Assembly: GCA_020025775.1 (NCBI GenBank)
Contig: JAHHRN010000005.1
Span: forward strand, 62,001 to 126,000
Source of the DNA: Acutalibacter sp.
GTDB lineage: Bacteria; Bacillota; Clostridia; Oscillospirales; Acutalibacteraceae
DNA: 64,000 bases
Direction of reading: 5' to 3'
Below are positions 13,192 through 21,319 of this stretch, in pieces. Under the pieces are notes generated by a model, which ran no database searches, had not been told where the DNA came from, and saw only the letters and a program-made list of their open reading frames with translations. Numbering within the stretch: the stretch's first letter is position 1; each line of letters opens with the position of its first letter. The translations under genes and the position numbers were made by a program.

Positions 13192-15225
13192 ATGAATCAT
13201 ATCAAAAAACAAGGTAAAACGATAGGCAAAAAGGTGGGGAGCTTCTGCCTGATGCTCACCATGCTGCTTTCGATTTTTTCGATGGCACTTCCTGCGTGGG
13301 CAATGGGCGAAACAGCGAATGACGAGCTTTTAAAAATCGACCCTTATTTCCCGACAACCCCTGCTGATGTGCCCTATACCTTTTCCGTGCCGACACTGGA
13401 GGACCGTTTGACCCTCAGCGCTGACGGCAAAACCGCTACGCTTTTTGCACCTTATGTTACTAAGGAAAGCGGCTGGTACGATGCCAATAAGAATTTCCAA
13501 AATGACTGGAACCTTTGCTGGGCAGCGGCATCCTCAAATTTGCTCGCTTGGTATTTAGATGTCTGCGACAAAACCGGTGCCAATTCCACCGTGGGCTATG
13601 AGCGTGACGTACAGCGTATTTTCGACAATTTCCGTACATCTTGGGACCCCGCCGAGGGCTTTGACCCTATGCAGGGTCTCGCTTGGTATTTTACAGGCAA
13701 CACCCTCAGCGGTAAACCGAGCAACCTTGTGAAGCCGAACAGCGGCGGCTATTTACCGAATATTGAACACAATGGCACTTGGTCCGTTTTGGATGCGGTC
13801 AATCATTATCCGATTGTTGGCAATTATAGGGATAGTTTTCCGTTTATCGATGAAGAGTCCGGCCTCTATTATCCGGATTCCCCGTTCTATAATCACGAAA
13901 GCTTTTCGAAAACGATTATTACACAGCTTCATTACGGCGCATCCGCTCTGTCGGTGCTCCGTGAGCAAGGTCCAACCCGTGCAACGGGTCACGCGATCAC
14001 CTTGTGGGGCTGTTCCTATGATGTAGCAACCGGCCTCATTTCCAAAATCTATGTAACAGATTCCGACGACGAAGCCTACAGAGGTGGTTCGTGGCTGAAA
14101 GAAATCACCGTAAAGGCGGCTGTTCCCGATGAACAAGGCATCTGGCTGGAGGGCTATACCTTACCGGGTAATGCCACTCCATTCCGCAAGGTGGCAAGCT
14201 CTACCATGCTGTTTGCACCGGGCGTTGTCAAGGTAGCTGGTGACAGAGATGCCTATATTGATGCTGTGCCGACCATTTCTTCCGTGACAAAGCAGGGGAA
14301 GGAAGCCGTAGTAAATGCTTCTCTGCCCTCGAAGCCGCAGGAACAGTTAGAATACGGCTACAGCACGCAAAAACGCAGTTCCTCGGTGACCAACTGGCAA
14401 ACGAGCAACCACTTTGCCCTCCCCACCGAAGAGGAAGTATATTTCTTCGTTCGTGTCCGCGAAACGGCGGAGCACAAGGCAGGCGGCGTGTCGAAGCCTT
14501 ATGTGTTCCGTTTAAGAGCGAAGCCGACCAAGCTTCCCGAATGTCCGCTGATGTACAAGCCGTATTTGGAGGGCATTGCCGCGAAATATCCGAACTGGCA
14601 GTTTGAATTTTACGATATGGGCATCACCTTTGATGAAGCCCTCGAATTAGAACAATCCGCGCAGAAAAATCGACTGGATGCCAGCTTCCCCGCCTCTTAC
14701 CGCACAGGGAATGCACAGGCGGATGGCACATACGGCCTTACCAAAGAAGCCCTTGCTTATTTCATGGACCCCAGAAATGCCATGACCGAAGAACGACTTT
14801 TCGTCTTTGCAGGGGACAAGGCTCTCGAGGAGAGCTATTACGCGCAAAAATTCACACTCTCGAAGGAGCAACCGCAAAAAACGAATGTGGATTCCATTTA
14901 TAAAGATGCACAGAGCCGTTATAACATGATGGCGAGCATCTCGGGGAATTTAGCACGTGCCCGTGTGTTCCGCATTCCCGTTTATCGGGATATGCCGAGC
15001 GTTTGTCATTTGCCCGATTATAAAACAGGGGATGCCTACCAAAGCAAATACGGCGATATTGTCGTAGACGGCAACTGCAATCTTGCGGATTATCAAGCCC
15101 TTTTGCAAATGGCGGCACAGAATCATTTCGTTGCTGTAGACGGCGCGGCTTTGATTGCCGCCGACCTTAACGGAGACACCGCTGTAGATGCCTTCGATGT
15201 TGCTTTATTAGATCGCGCAATGTAA
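13192..15225 (+). CDS. Secreted IdeS/Mac-like cysteine peptidase (family C66 type) with dockerin-like C-terminus
   Basis: A 677-residue secreted protein. A signal peptide covers about residues 1-37, with cleavage after ALPAWA. Residues 60-350 match the IdeS/Mac-1 peptidase pattern: NDWNLCWAAASSNLLAWY with the candidate nucleophile C109, and GHAITLWG then IYVTDSDD with H267 and D290/D292, the same order and sequence style as streptococcal IdeS, which cleaves IgG. Residues 355-445 look like an Ig/FN3-like repeat. Residues 455-600 carry the YPNW ... DPRNAM ... FVF pattern seen in secreted clostridial cell-wall proteins. Residues 620-677 form two dockerin-like calcium loops (DGNCNLADYQALLQM; DLNGDTAVDAFDVALLDR). 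The substrate is unknown. The gene is monocistronic, with SD GGAGG at 13181-13185. Confidence 0.75.
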   Translation: MNHIKKQGKTIGKKVGSFCLMLTMLLSIFSMALPAWAMGETANDELLKIDPYFPTTPADVPYTFSVPTLEDRLTLSADGKTATLFAPYVTKESGWYDANKNFQNDWNLCWAAASSNLLAWYLDVCDKTGANSTVGYERDVQRIFDNFRTSWDPAEGFDPMQGLAWYFTGNTLSGKPSNLVKPNSGGYLPNIEHNGTWSVLDAVNHYPIVGNYRDSFPFIDEESGLYYPDSPFYNHESFSKTIITQLHYGASALSVLREQGPTRATGHAITLWGCSYDVATGLISKIYVTDSDDEAYRGGSWLKEITVKAAVPDEQGIWLEGYTLPGNATPFRKVASSTMLFAPGVVKVAGDRDAYIDAVPTISSVTKQGKEAVVNASLPSKPQEQLEYGYSTQKRSSSVTNWQTSNHFALPTEEEVYFFVRVRETAEHKAGGVSKPYVFRLRAKPTKLPECPLMYKPYLEGIAAKYPNWQFEFYDMGITFDEALELEQSAQKNRLDASFPASYRTGNAQADGTYGLTKEALAYFMDPRNAMTEERLFVFAGDKALEESYYAQKFTLSKEQPQKTNVDSIYKDAQSRYNMMASISGNLARARVFRIPVYRDMPSVCHLPDYKTGDAYQSKYGDIVVDGNCNLADYQALLQMAAQNHFVAVDGAALIAADLNGDTAVDAFDVALLDRAM

Positions 15226-15240
15226 AAATTAAAAATGCAG

Positions 15241-15272
15241 AAAGCACCGTAAAAAATACGGTGCTTTTTTCT
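15241..15272 (+). terminator. Terminator after the peptidase gene
   Basis: AAGCACCGTA / TACGGTGCTT stem, A-rich loop, T run. Confidence 0.9.
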
Positions 15273-15294
15273 TTTGCGATTTCCCGAAAAGCGG

Positions 15295-15323
15295 TTTACG
15301 AAAGGGGAGAAAAATGGTATACT
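15295..15323 (+). promoter_or_regulatory. Promoter of yhaM
   Basis: TTTACG (15295-15300) and TATACT (15318-15323) spaced by 17 bases, 28 bases before the start codon. Confidence 0.65.
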
Positions 15324-15351
15324 GAAAAGCAGAATAGGAGGCTATACAGTT

Positions 15352-16326
15352 ATGAATTTTACACCGCTTAACCAGTTCGGTCAGTGTGAGGGCTTCGCCA
15401 TGATTACGAAGTCCGACAAGAAAGTGACCGCCAAGGGTAAGGATTATTTAGATTTAACCCTCTCGGATGCTTCGGGAGAAATTTCTGCAAAATATTGGGA
15501 TTACAATGTCGCTGTAGACGGCGAATTTCCGACGGAGTCTCTCGTTAAGGTGCGTGGTACAATTTCTCAGTACAACGGTGCAGACCAGTTTCGCGTAGAA
15601 AAAATCCGTCACGTCAGAAGCACTGACAATGTGCGCATTGAGGATTATGTCCGCAGTGCGGATTATGACAGCCAGTATATGTTTAACAGCTTATTGGACT
15701 GCGTACAGCAGTTTCAGGATGAAGATATTAAAAAGCTGGTGCTTTATCTCTTAGATAAGCACAAAGAGGATATGCTCAAATGGCCGGCGGCGTTTAAACT
15801 GCATCATGCCATTCGCGGCGGCCTTTTGCTCCACACGCTTTCTATCGTTCGTCTTTGCGAGGGCGTTTGCAAGGTTTATCCCTTTGTCGATGCCGACTTG
15901 CTTTTGGGTGGCGCCATTCTCCACGACATTGCCAAAACCATGGAATATAATGTCGGCAACAGCGGCATTGCTTCCGGCTATACGGCTGAGGGTAATCTCA
16001 TCGGGCATCTCGTAAAGGGTGCTATGTATGTTTCCGAAGCGGAACAGGTTTTGGGCACACCACATGAAAAGAGCGTGCTTTTACAGCATATGCTCCTTTC
16101 ACACCACGGCAACCCCGAATACGGCGCGGCGGTAAAGCCTGCCTTCTTAGAAGCGGAGCTTCTCTCCATTTTGGATAACATGGATGCTGAGGTTTACCAA
16201 ATCAAGGAAGCGGTCGGCGCTGTACAGCCGGGTGCATTCACCAACAGACTTTGGGCACTCGATGAGCGCAAGATGTATAATCACGCCCTTGGGGATATGA
16301 CGAAAAAGGTGAATTTAGAAAAATAA
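15352..16326 (+). CDS. yhaM: 3'-5' exoribonuclease YhaM family
   Basis: YhaM is a 3'-5' exoribonuclease with an N-terminal OB fold and a C-terminal HD domain. The 324-residue protein begins with an OB-type nucleic-acid-binding region (KDYLDLTLSDASGEISAKYWD; LVKVRGTISQYNGADQFRVEKI). The HD domain follows, with AFKLHHAIRGGLLLHTLSIV near residue 148, GGAILHDIAKTMEY near 188 and LLQHMLLSHHG near 245, supplying the metal-binding histidines and aspartates. The start at 15352 follows AGGAGG at the right distance; an upstream in-frame ATG at 15274 lies before the promoter. First gene of a probable yhaM-DUF2804-prmA unit. Confidence 0.88.
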   Translation: MNFTPLNQFGQCEGFAMITKSDKKVTAKGKDYLDLTLSDASGEISAKYWDYNVAVDGEFPTESLVKVRGTISQYNGADQFRVEKIRHVRSTDNVRIEDYVRSADYDSQYMFNSLLDCVQQFQDEDIKKLVLYLLDKHKEDMLKWPAAFKLHHAIRGGLLLHTLSIVRLCEGVCKVYPFVDADLLLGGAILHDIAKTMEYNVGNSGIASGYTAEGNLIGHLVKGAMYVSEAEQVLGTPHEKSVLLQHMLLSHHGNPEYGAAVKPAFLEAELLSILDNMDAEVYQIKEAVGAVQPGAFTNRLWALDERKMYNHALGDMTKKVNLEK

Positions 16327-16367
16327 GGCTCAAAAAGCCTTTTAAAATCGAATAGGAGGATTATGGT

Positions 16368-17393
16368 ATGCGCAATCACGAAGTTACAGAAGTGCAAAAA
16401 CTTTTAACAGTCAACGGTACACTCAAAGAGCCAGGCTGGTCCAGACAGCTGGTACAGATTTATAACCGTGAGGATATCAAGGCGAAAAAGTTTCGCATCA
16501 AAGAGTGGGATTATTATCTTGCTATGAGCAAGGATTTTGCCTTGGCGTTTACCATATCGGATGACGGCTATATCGGCTTGCAGTCGGTTTCGTTTCTGGA
16601 TTTTAGAAAGGAACCTTGGGAACACACCGAAACGATTTTAAAGCCGTTCCCGATGGGCAAGCTTCATATGCCGCCGACCAGTGAAAAGGGTGACGTGCAA
16701 TATGAGGATAAACGCCTGTCCCTCATTTTCCGAAAATGCGAGGGCAAACGCCACATCTCCTGCTATTTTAAAGATTTCTATGAGGGCAAGCCCCTTTCCT
16801 GCGAATTGGAGCTGAGTCAGCCGCCCATGGATACTATGGTGATTGCGACACCGTGGAAGGAAGACCCCAAGGCATTTTATTATAATCAAAAAATCAACTG
16901 TATGCGCGTCAAAGGTACGGCACGATTTGGGGATGAGGTTTTACGCTTTGACCCCGAAACCGATTTTGCCACTTTGGATTGGGGCAGAGGTGTTTGGACC
17001 TATGATAACACGTGGTACTGGGGCTCGGGCAATACCGTGATTGACGGCAAGCCCTTCGGCTTTAACATCGGCTACGGCTTCGGCAATACCAAGGCGGCAA
17101 CCGAAAACATGATTTTCTATGACGGTGTAGGGCATAAACTCGAGGACATCACGTTTTGCATTCCGTCGGATTCCTATTTGAAGCCGTGGAAAATCACTTC
17201 GAGTGATGACCGATTTGAAATGGATTTTGTACCGATTTTAGACCGCGCGGCAAAGCTCGATGTCAAATTCATTTTGACCGATCAGCATCAGGTATTTGGC
17301 AAAATGAGCGGCAAAGCGGTTTTAGATGACGGCACGGAATTGCAGGTCAAGGATATGCTTTGCTTCTGTGAAAAAGTACATAATAAATATTGA
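16368..17393 (+). CDS. DUF2804 domain protein
   Basis: A 341-residue cytoplasmic protein matching the DUF2804 family, whose function is not known to me. Visible family features are KKFRIKEWDYYLAMSKDFALAFTISDDGY near residue 40, the acidic beta-strand region, and the tryptophan-rich FATLDWGRGVWTYDNTWYWGSG near residue 200, followed by GFNIGYGFGNTKAATENMIFYDG. The beta-rich character suggests a lipocalin-like or carbohydrate-binding fold, but that is speculation. The ATG at 16368 follows GGAGG at 16352-16358. It lies between yhaM and prmA with gaps of 41 and 11 bases, so it is probably co-transcribed with both. Confidence 0.75.
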   Translation: MRNHEVTEVQKLLTVNGTLKEPGWSRQLVQIYNREDIKAKKFRIKEWDYYLAMSKDFALAFTISDDGYIGLQSVSFLDFRKEPWEHTETILKPFPMGKLHMPPTSEKGDVQYEDKRLSLIFRKCEGKRHISCYFKDFYEGKPLSCELELSQPPMDTMVIATPWKEDPKAFYYNQKINCMRVKGTARFGDEVLRFDPETDFATLDWGRGVWTYDNTWYWGSGNTVIDGKPFGFNIGYGFGNTKAATENMIFYDGVGHKLEDITFCIPSDSYLKPWKITSSDDRFEMDFVPILDRAAKLDVKFILTDQHQVFGKMSGKAVLDDGTELQVKDMLCFCEKVHNKY

Positions 17394-17404
17394 GAGGATA
17401 GACT

Positions 17405-18331
17405 ATGGATTGGACCGAAATTGTAATTGAAATCGCCGCTGAGCATATTGACGAAGCGGCAGACATTGCGAATATGGCAGTGCCTTACGGCATTTATATT
17501 GAGGATTACCGTCACTTAGAGGAAGAGGCTTGGGAGATTGCAAACATCGACCTCATCGACGAGGATTTGCTGAAAAAAGACCGCACAAAGGGTCTTGTGC
17601 ACCTTTATATCCCGCAGGAGGAAAATCCCACCGAAGCGATTGCGTTTTTAAGAGAACGCTATAACGCGGCGGGCATCCCCAGTGAAATCCACTCCGCACA
17701 GTGCAAAAATGAGGATTGGGAAAACAACTGGAAGGCGTATTTTAAACCCATGCTTATAGGCGAAAAGCTTCGCATTCAGCCGGCTTGGATTCCGCTCGAT
17801 GAAAACGAAGAGCACCGCGCGGTTTTAAATATTGAACCGGGTCTCGCGTTCGGCACAGGTGGCCACGACACCACCCGTCTTTGCCTCGAAACCTTAGAAA
17901 GATATATTACCCCCGGTTGCTCCGTGCTCGATACAGGCTGTGGCAGTGGTATTCTCTCCATTGCAGCCCTCCTTTTGGGTGCAGGCTCTGCCGTGGGCGT
18001 GGATATTGACGAATTAGCTGTCAAAACCGCCAAGGAAAACGGTGTAAAGAACGGCTTTACCGAGCCGCAGTATAAGGTTTTAGAGGGCAACCTCGCGGAT
18101 AAAGTCAGTGGCAAATTCGACGTCGTTGTTGCCAATATTGTTGCCGATGTGGTTATGCTTTTTGCATCTCAGGTCGGTGCCTTCATGAAAGAGGATTCCG
18201 TTTTCATCAGCTCCGGCATTATCGACGAGCGCGCCGATGAGGTTGCGGCTTCGCTTCTTGCCAACGGTTTTAAAATTAAAGAACGCCACGAAGAGAACGG
18301 CTGGGCGTGCTTTGTGTGCACGTTAAAATAA
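17405..18331 (+). CDS. prmA: Ribosomal protein L11 methyltransferase
   Basis: PrmA trimethylates ribosomal protein L11 at several amino groups using S-adenosylmethionine. The 308-residue protein has the N-terminal L11-recognition domain (MDWTEIVIEIAAEHIDEAADI; NWKAYFKPMLIGEKLRIQPAW) and the Rossmann methyltransferase domain. SAM motifs are GLAFGTGGHDTTRLCLETLE near residue 147, DTGCGSGILSIAALLLG near 177 and GVDIDELAVKTAKENG near 199. The substrate motif VANIVADVVMLF appears near 241. The SD GAGG is seven bases before the ATG. In many Firmicutes prmA lies beside dnaJ and rsmE; here it follows the DUF2804 gene. Confidence 0.93.
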   Translation: MDWTEIVIEIAAEHIDEAADIANMAVPYGIYIEDYRHLEEEAWEIANIDLIDEDLLKKDRTKGLVHLYIPQEENPTEAIAFLRERYNAAGIPSEIHSAQCKNEDWENNWKAYFKPMLIGEKLRIQPAWIPLDENEEHRAVLNIEPGLAFGTGGHDTTRLCLETLERYITPGCSVLDTGCGSGILSIAALLLGAGSAVGVDIDELAVKTAKENGVKNGFTEPQYKVLEGNLADKVSGKFDVVVANIVADVVMLFASQVGAFMKEDSVFISSGIIDERADEVAASLLANGFKIKERHEENGWACFVCTLK

Positions 18332-18375
18332 ACGGCACGCTTTCGTCAAATTGTCAAATGTTTTTATTTTGTCCA

Positions 18376-18404
18376 TTGACTTTTTGGTGCTTTATAGGTA
18401 TAAT
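18376..18404 (+). promoter_or_regulatory. Strong promoter of the 59-residue peptide gene
   Basis: TTGACT (18376-18381), 17-base spacer, perfect TATAAT (18399-18404). AAGGAGG follows at 18426-18432. Confidence 0.8.
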
Positions 18405-18442
18405 TAGAGTAAACCATAAATAAATAAGGAGGATGTTTTCTT

Positions 18443-18622
18443 ATGAAAAAAGTTTTAAAGATGATTGCTGTTATCGTAGCTGTTGCAGGTGCCGTTATCG
18501 GTGTTGTAGCACTCGTTAAGAAATATGTAGACAGCAAACGTGTTGTAATCGGTAACGATGCTGAAAACTATGTTTCCTGCTCTTGCTGCGACAATGATTT
18601 TGTATCTGAGGTTACAAAATAA
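18443..18622 (+). CDS. Small membrane peptide with C-terminal CSCC motif
   Basis: A 59-residue open reading frame with its own near-consensus promoter, a strong AAGGAGG and a terminator, so it is very likely real. The peptide starts MKKVLKM, has one hydrophobic helix (about residues 7-24), a basic stretch KKYVDSKR, and ends with NYVSCSCCDNDFVSEVTK, where three closely spaced cysteines could bind a metal or take part in redox chemistry. It is unlike a secreted signal peptide because no cleavage site follows the helix. I do not recognise the family. It is alone between prmA and the oppositely oriented spoVAE. Confidence 0.75.
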   Translation: MKKVLKMIAVIVAVAGAVIGVVALVKKYVDSKRVVIGNDAENYVSCSCCDNDFVSEVTK

Positions 18623-18650
18623 GAGAGAAACATCTTTTAAAATAAAAAGT

Positions 18651-18684
18651 AAAGCGCAACCGTTTCGGCTGCGCTTTTTCTTTT
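18651..18684 (+). terminator. Terminator after the small peptide gene (possibly bidirectional)
   Basis: AAAGCGCA / TGCGCTTT stem with inner CCG/CGG pairs and T run; also placed to stop spoVAE transcripts from the other side. Confidence 0.85.
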
Positions 18685-18693
18685 GCATATTCT

Positions 18694-19059
18694 TTATTTG
18701 CTTTTGGGCCTTGCACAGAAGGAAACGGCAAGACCGGAGAGAATGGCGGTCATGATACCGGCGGAGCCGGCTTTTAAAGGCCCTGTGACTACGCCTAACA
18801 GACCGTCCTGTGCAATGGCTTCCTTCGTACCTTGCACAAGGGTATTTCCGAAGCCGAACAGCGGGACGCTTGCGCCTGCGCCGGCAAAATCCACAAGCGG
18901 CTGGTAAAGACCGATGCCGCCTAAAACTACACCAGAAACTACAAAGGTGACAAGGATTCTTCCCGGTGTGAGCTTCGTATAATCTAAAAGAATCTGTCCC
19001 AAAAGGCAAATGAGACCACCGACCAAAAAAGCTTTTAACAGTGATAAAAAAACATACAA
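18694..19059 (-). CDS. spoVAE: Stage V sporulation protein AE
   Basis: SpoVAE is an inner-spore-membrane protein of the SpoVA channel that moves calcium dipicolinate into the spore and out during germination. The 121-residue product is hydrophobic throughout and shows the family opening KAFLVGGLICLLGQILLDYTKLTPGRILV and VSGVVLGGIGLYQPLVDFAGAGASVPL. The start is taken as a TTG at 19059, because GGAGGG lies seven bases before it and homologues begin close to this point; a TTG at 19074 overlaps the SD. In most spore formers spoVAE lies with spoVAC and spoVAD; here it stands alone downstream of dacF. Its SD is inside an 11-bp inverted repeat. Confidence 0.88.
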   Translation of the reverse strand: MYVFLSLLKAFLVGGLICLLGQILLDYTKLTPGRILVTFVVSGVVLGGIGLYQPLVDFAGAGASVPLFGFGNTLVQGTKEAIAQDGLLGVVTGPLKAGSAGIMTAILSGLAVSFCARPKSK

Positions 19060-19103
19060 AAAGCATCCCTCCAAAGCTAGTGTAACTCACGAAGGGATGC
19101 TTT
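19060..19103 (-). promoter_or_regulatory. Inverted repeat covering the spoVAE ribosome binding site
   Basis: AAAGCATCCCT and AGGGATGCTTT (11 bp, perfect) are separated by 22 bases. In minus-strand RNA the 3' arm contains most of the SD (GGAGGG at 19072-19067) and is followed by a T-rich stretch, so the structure could both end dacF transcripts and hide the spoVAE SD. TGTATA (19108-19103) and TACACTA (19084-19078), 18 bases apart, resemble a sigma-G promoter. Confidence 0.6.
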
Positions 19104-19121
19104 ATACATGCCGAAAAGGTT

Positions 19122-20471
19122 TTATTTTACATTGCGCACGCTGTTAATGGTTTTGGGTTTGCGCTTTTTCTTTTGACGGTTGTGATTCACAATCAAAAGA
19201 ATATAAACCAAAAGCACCACTAAAATCGCCGAAAAAACAATGCAGAAGATTTTGGATTTAAAGACCGATTTGATAGAATAGCCGACAAAGGCGAGGGGAC
19301 TTACAGAAACATCCTCCGCGGCAACTAAGTTTACCGTGGCGATTTCATCTCCGGCGTAAAGAATACGCGCCTTGCCGAGCACATCCCCTTTTTTAATGGG
19401 CGCCTTGACTTCTTTTGGCGTCTCCTCGGGAATGGCTTCAATGAGCACACTGTTCTCGCTGTTGCCAATAGGCACAAGCGCCGTGATTTCGGTTTCGGGC
19501 ACGAGACGAATATGGTCTGTGTTTCTGGAAAGCTTTACATCGGAAACCGTAACAATCTGCGTGGGGTCGGAAACCTTTGTGAGACGTAAATTTTTAAAAG
19601 CCCACTGGAAAACTTTCTTGCATTCCAAAAGTGCACAGTTGTCGGGATGTCCGTCGCCGGTTACATCCTCATAAGGTGCACCCATGACAACCGCCAAATA
19701 ATTGTAACCGTCCTTTTGCGCGGTCGAAATGACGCACTTACCGGCGTTTGCGGTTGTACCGGTTTTTACACCGTGTGCATATTTATAATAGTATGTTTTA
19801 TACTGATTATTCAAAAGCCAGTTTGTGGTGTAGAGGTTCAGCTCTTCGGATTTGTTGCTGGCTGGAAGCGTATAGCGAGCAGTGTCGGTGATTTCCACGA
19901 AGAGCGGCAGAGAAAGGGCGTAGTGTGTAATGCGCGCCAGGTCATAAGCGGTGGTGTAGTGCCCCTCTTGGTCTAAGCCGTGTGGATTCATAAAGTGCGT
20001 GTTTTGACAGCCGATTTTTTGTACGAATTCGTTCATCATATCGACAAAGTGGCTCACATCTCCGCCGCCGACATAATCGGCTAAGGCGACGGCCGCTTCG
20101 TTCGCACTCTTGACCATTAAGCAGTAAAGCAGGTTACGAATCGAGATTTCCTCGCCGGGCTTGAGTCCTGCTGTGGAGCTGTTTGTACCGCTGATGGCGT
20201 TGATTGTGGATTGCTTAATGGTGATGACTTCATCTAAGTTTTTGCAATTCTCTAAGGTTAAAATCGCTGTGGTGATTTTGGTCAGAGAAGCGGGTGCGGC
20301 AACCTTGCCGCCGTTTTTATCAAAAATGACCGCGCCGTTGTCGAGACTTACGAGCAAAACAATGTCTGCCGAGGTTTCTAAAGAGGCATTATAAGCGGCA
20401 CTGGAAGGAATTACAAATAATGGACAAATGAGTAAAATCAGTGAAAGAATACAAGAAAAAAACTTTTTCAC
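19122..20471 (-). CDS. dacF: D-alanyl-D-alanine carboxypeptidase (DacF/DacA type)
   Basis: A penicillin-binding DD-carboxypeptidase that trims the terminal D-alanine of peptidoglycan side chains. The 449-residue protein has a signal peptide (KKFFSCILSLILLICPLFV, cleavage near SSA-AY) and the three active-site motifs of family S11: SLTK near residue 62, SAN near 119 and KTGTT near 235. A beta-sheet domain follows, then a C-terminal membrane anchor (about residues 408-428) and a basic cytoplasmic tail. A GTG start at 20471 follows AAGGGGG. Proximity to spoVAE suggests a sporulation role like that of DacF, but a vegetative role is equally possible; the promoter at 20515-20543 is of vegetative type. 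Confidence 0.9.
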   Translation of the reverse strand: MKKFFSCILSLILLICPLFVIPSSAAYNASLETSADIVLLVSLDNGAVIFDKNGGKVAAPASLTKITTAILTLENCKNLDEVITIKQSTINAISGTNSSTAGLKPGEEISIRNLLYCLMVKSANEAAVALADYVGGGDVSHFVDMMNEFVQKIGCQNTHFMNPHGLDQEGHYTTAYDLARITHYALSLPLFVEITDTARYTLPASNKSEELNLYTTNWLLNNQYKTYYYKYAHGVKTGTTANAGKCVISTAQKDGYNYLAVVMGAPYEDVTGDGHPDNCALLECKKVFQWAFKNLRLTKVSDPTQIVTVSDVKLSRNTDHIRLVPETEITALVPIGNSENSVLIEAIPEETPKEVKAPIKKGDVLGKARILYAGDEIATVNLVAAEDVSVSPLAFVGYSIKSVFKSKIFCIVFSAILVVLLVYILLIVNHNRQKKKRKPKTINSVRNVK

Positions 20472-20483
20472 TGTAAAACCCCC

Positions 20484-20512
20484 TTGAAAAGAATCGTTAA
20501 AACGTGTATACT
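20484..20512 (+). promoter_or_regulatory. Promoter of the phosphoesterase gene
   Basis: TTGAAA (20484-20489), 17-base spacer, TATACT (20507-20512), reading rightward. It interleaves with the dacF promoter. Confidence 0.65.
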
Positions 20513-20514
20513 CA

Positions 20515-20543
20515 AGTATAACAAATTTTTTGCATAATAGCAA
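20515..20543 (-). promoter_or_regulatory. Promoter of dacF
   Basis: On the minus strand TTGCTA (20543-20538) and TATACT (20520-20515), 17-base spacer. Its -10 box and that of the divergent promoter are two bases apart, forming the palindrome TATACTCAAGTATA. Confidence 0.65.
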
Positions 20544-20577
20544 TAAGACAACGAGAAAAACAGAGGAGTGAAACCGC

Positions 20578-21267
20578 TTGGTTTACATTACAGGCGATAC
20601 ACACGGGGAAAAAGAAAGACTTTCTCCCGCAAAGCTTCGCGCCCTCAAATCGGGAGACACCTTAATCGTTTGCGGCGATTTCGGCTTCCTGTGGGACGGC
20701 GACAAGCAAGAAGAGCGCTTTTTAAAGCAGCTTGGTAAGCGCAAATATAATATCTGCTTTATAGACGGTACGCACGAGAATTTTAACTTACTGAAAAACT
20801 ACGAGGTCAGCGAATTTTGCGGCGGTAAGGCGCAGAAAATTTACGGCAACCTCTACCATTTAATGCGTGGTCAGGTGTTCCATATAGACGGTATGTCTAT
20901 CTTTACAATGGGCGGCGGCGAAAGCCCCGACATCGACATCAGAACCGAAGGCGACAGCTGGTCGAGAGATGAAATTCCGACCCGTGAGGAACTTTTGGAA
21001 GGCGCGCACGCCCTTGCAAAAGAAAACTACAAGGTGGATTTGGTTGTGACCCACGAGCCGCCCCTTCGCATTAAAGGCTTTTTACAGCTCAAGGATTATG
21101 ATTCCCTGCGCGTGACTGCCTTAAACGCTTATTTTGAGGAACTTTCCGATTCCTGTACCTTTAAGAAATGGTATTTCGGTTCCATGCACATGGACAAGCA
21201 TATTTCCTCCACACATACGGCAGTGTTCCGCAACGTTTTAAGAGCGGACACGGGCGAAAAAGTCTAA
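20578..21267 (+). CDS. Calcineurin-like metallophosphoesterase
   Basis: A 229-residue phosphoesterase with the complete metallophosphatase motif series: GDTHG (residues 5-9), CGDFGFLWDGD near 38, DGTHEN near 63, VVTHEPP near 156 and GSMHMDKH near 200. These bind a dinuclear metal centre. The substrate cannot be predicted from sequence. It starts with a TTG (20578) after GAGGAG, and no ATG lies nearby in frame. It is a single-gene unit transcribed divergently from dacF and closed by a terminator shared with the convergent citrate synthase gene. Confidence 0.88.
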   Translation: MVYITGDTHGEKERLSPAKLRALKSGDTLIVCGDFGFLWDGDKQEERFLKQLGKRKYNICFIDGTHENFNLLKNYEVSEFCGGKAQKIYGNLYHLMRGQVFHIDGMSIFTMGGGESPDIDIRTEGDSWSRDEIPTREELLEGAHALAKENYKVDLVVTHEPPLRIKGFLQLKDYDSLRVTALNAYFEELSDSCTFKKWYFGSMHMDKHISSTHTAVFRNVLRADTGEKV

Positions 21268-21283
21268 GCGTGCCAAACTATAT

Positions 21284-21316
21284 AAAAAAACCGCTGGTTT
21301 TCATCAGCGGTTTTTA
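21284..21316 (+). terminator. Bidirectional terminator between phosphoesterase and citrate synthase genes
   Basis: AAAAACCGCTG / CAGCGGTTTTT stem, with A run before and T run after, lies between two convergent genes. Confidence 0.9.
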
Positions 21317-21319
21317 TTT

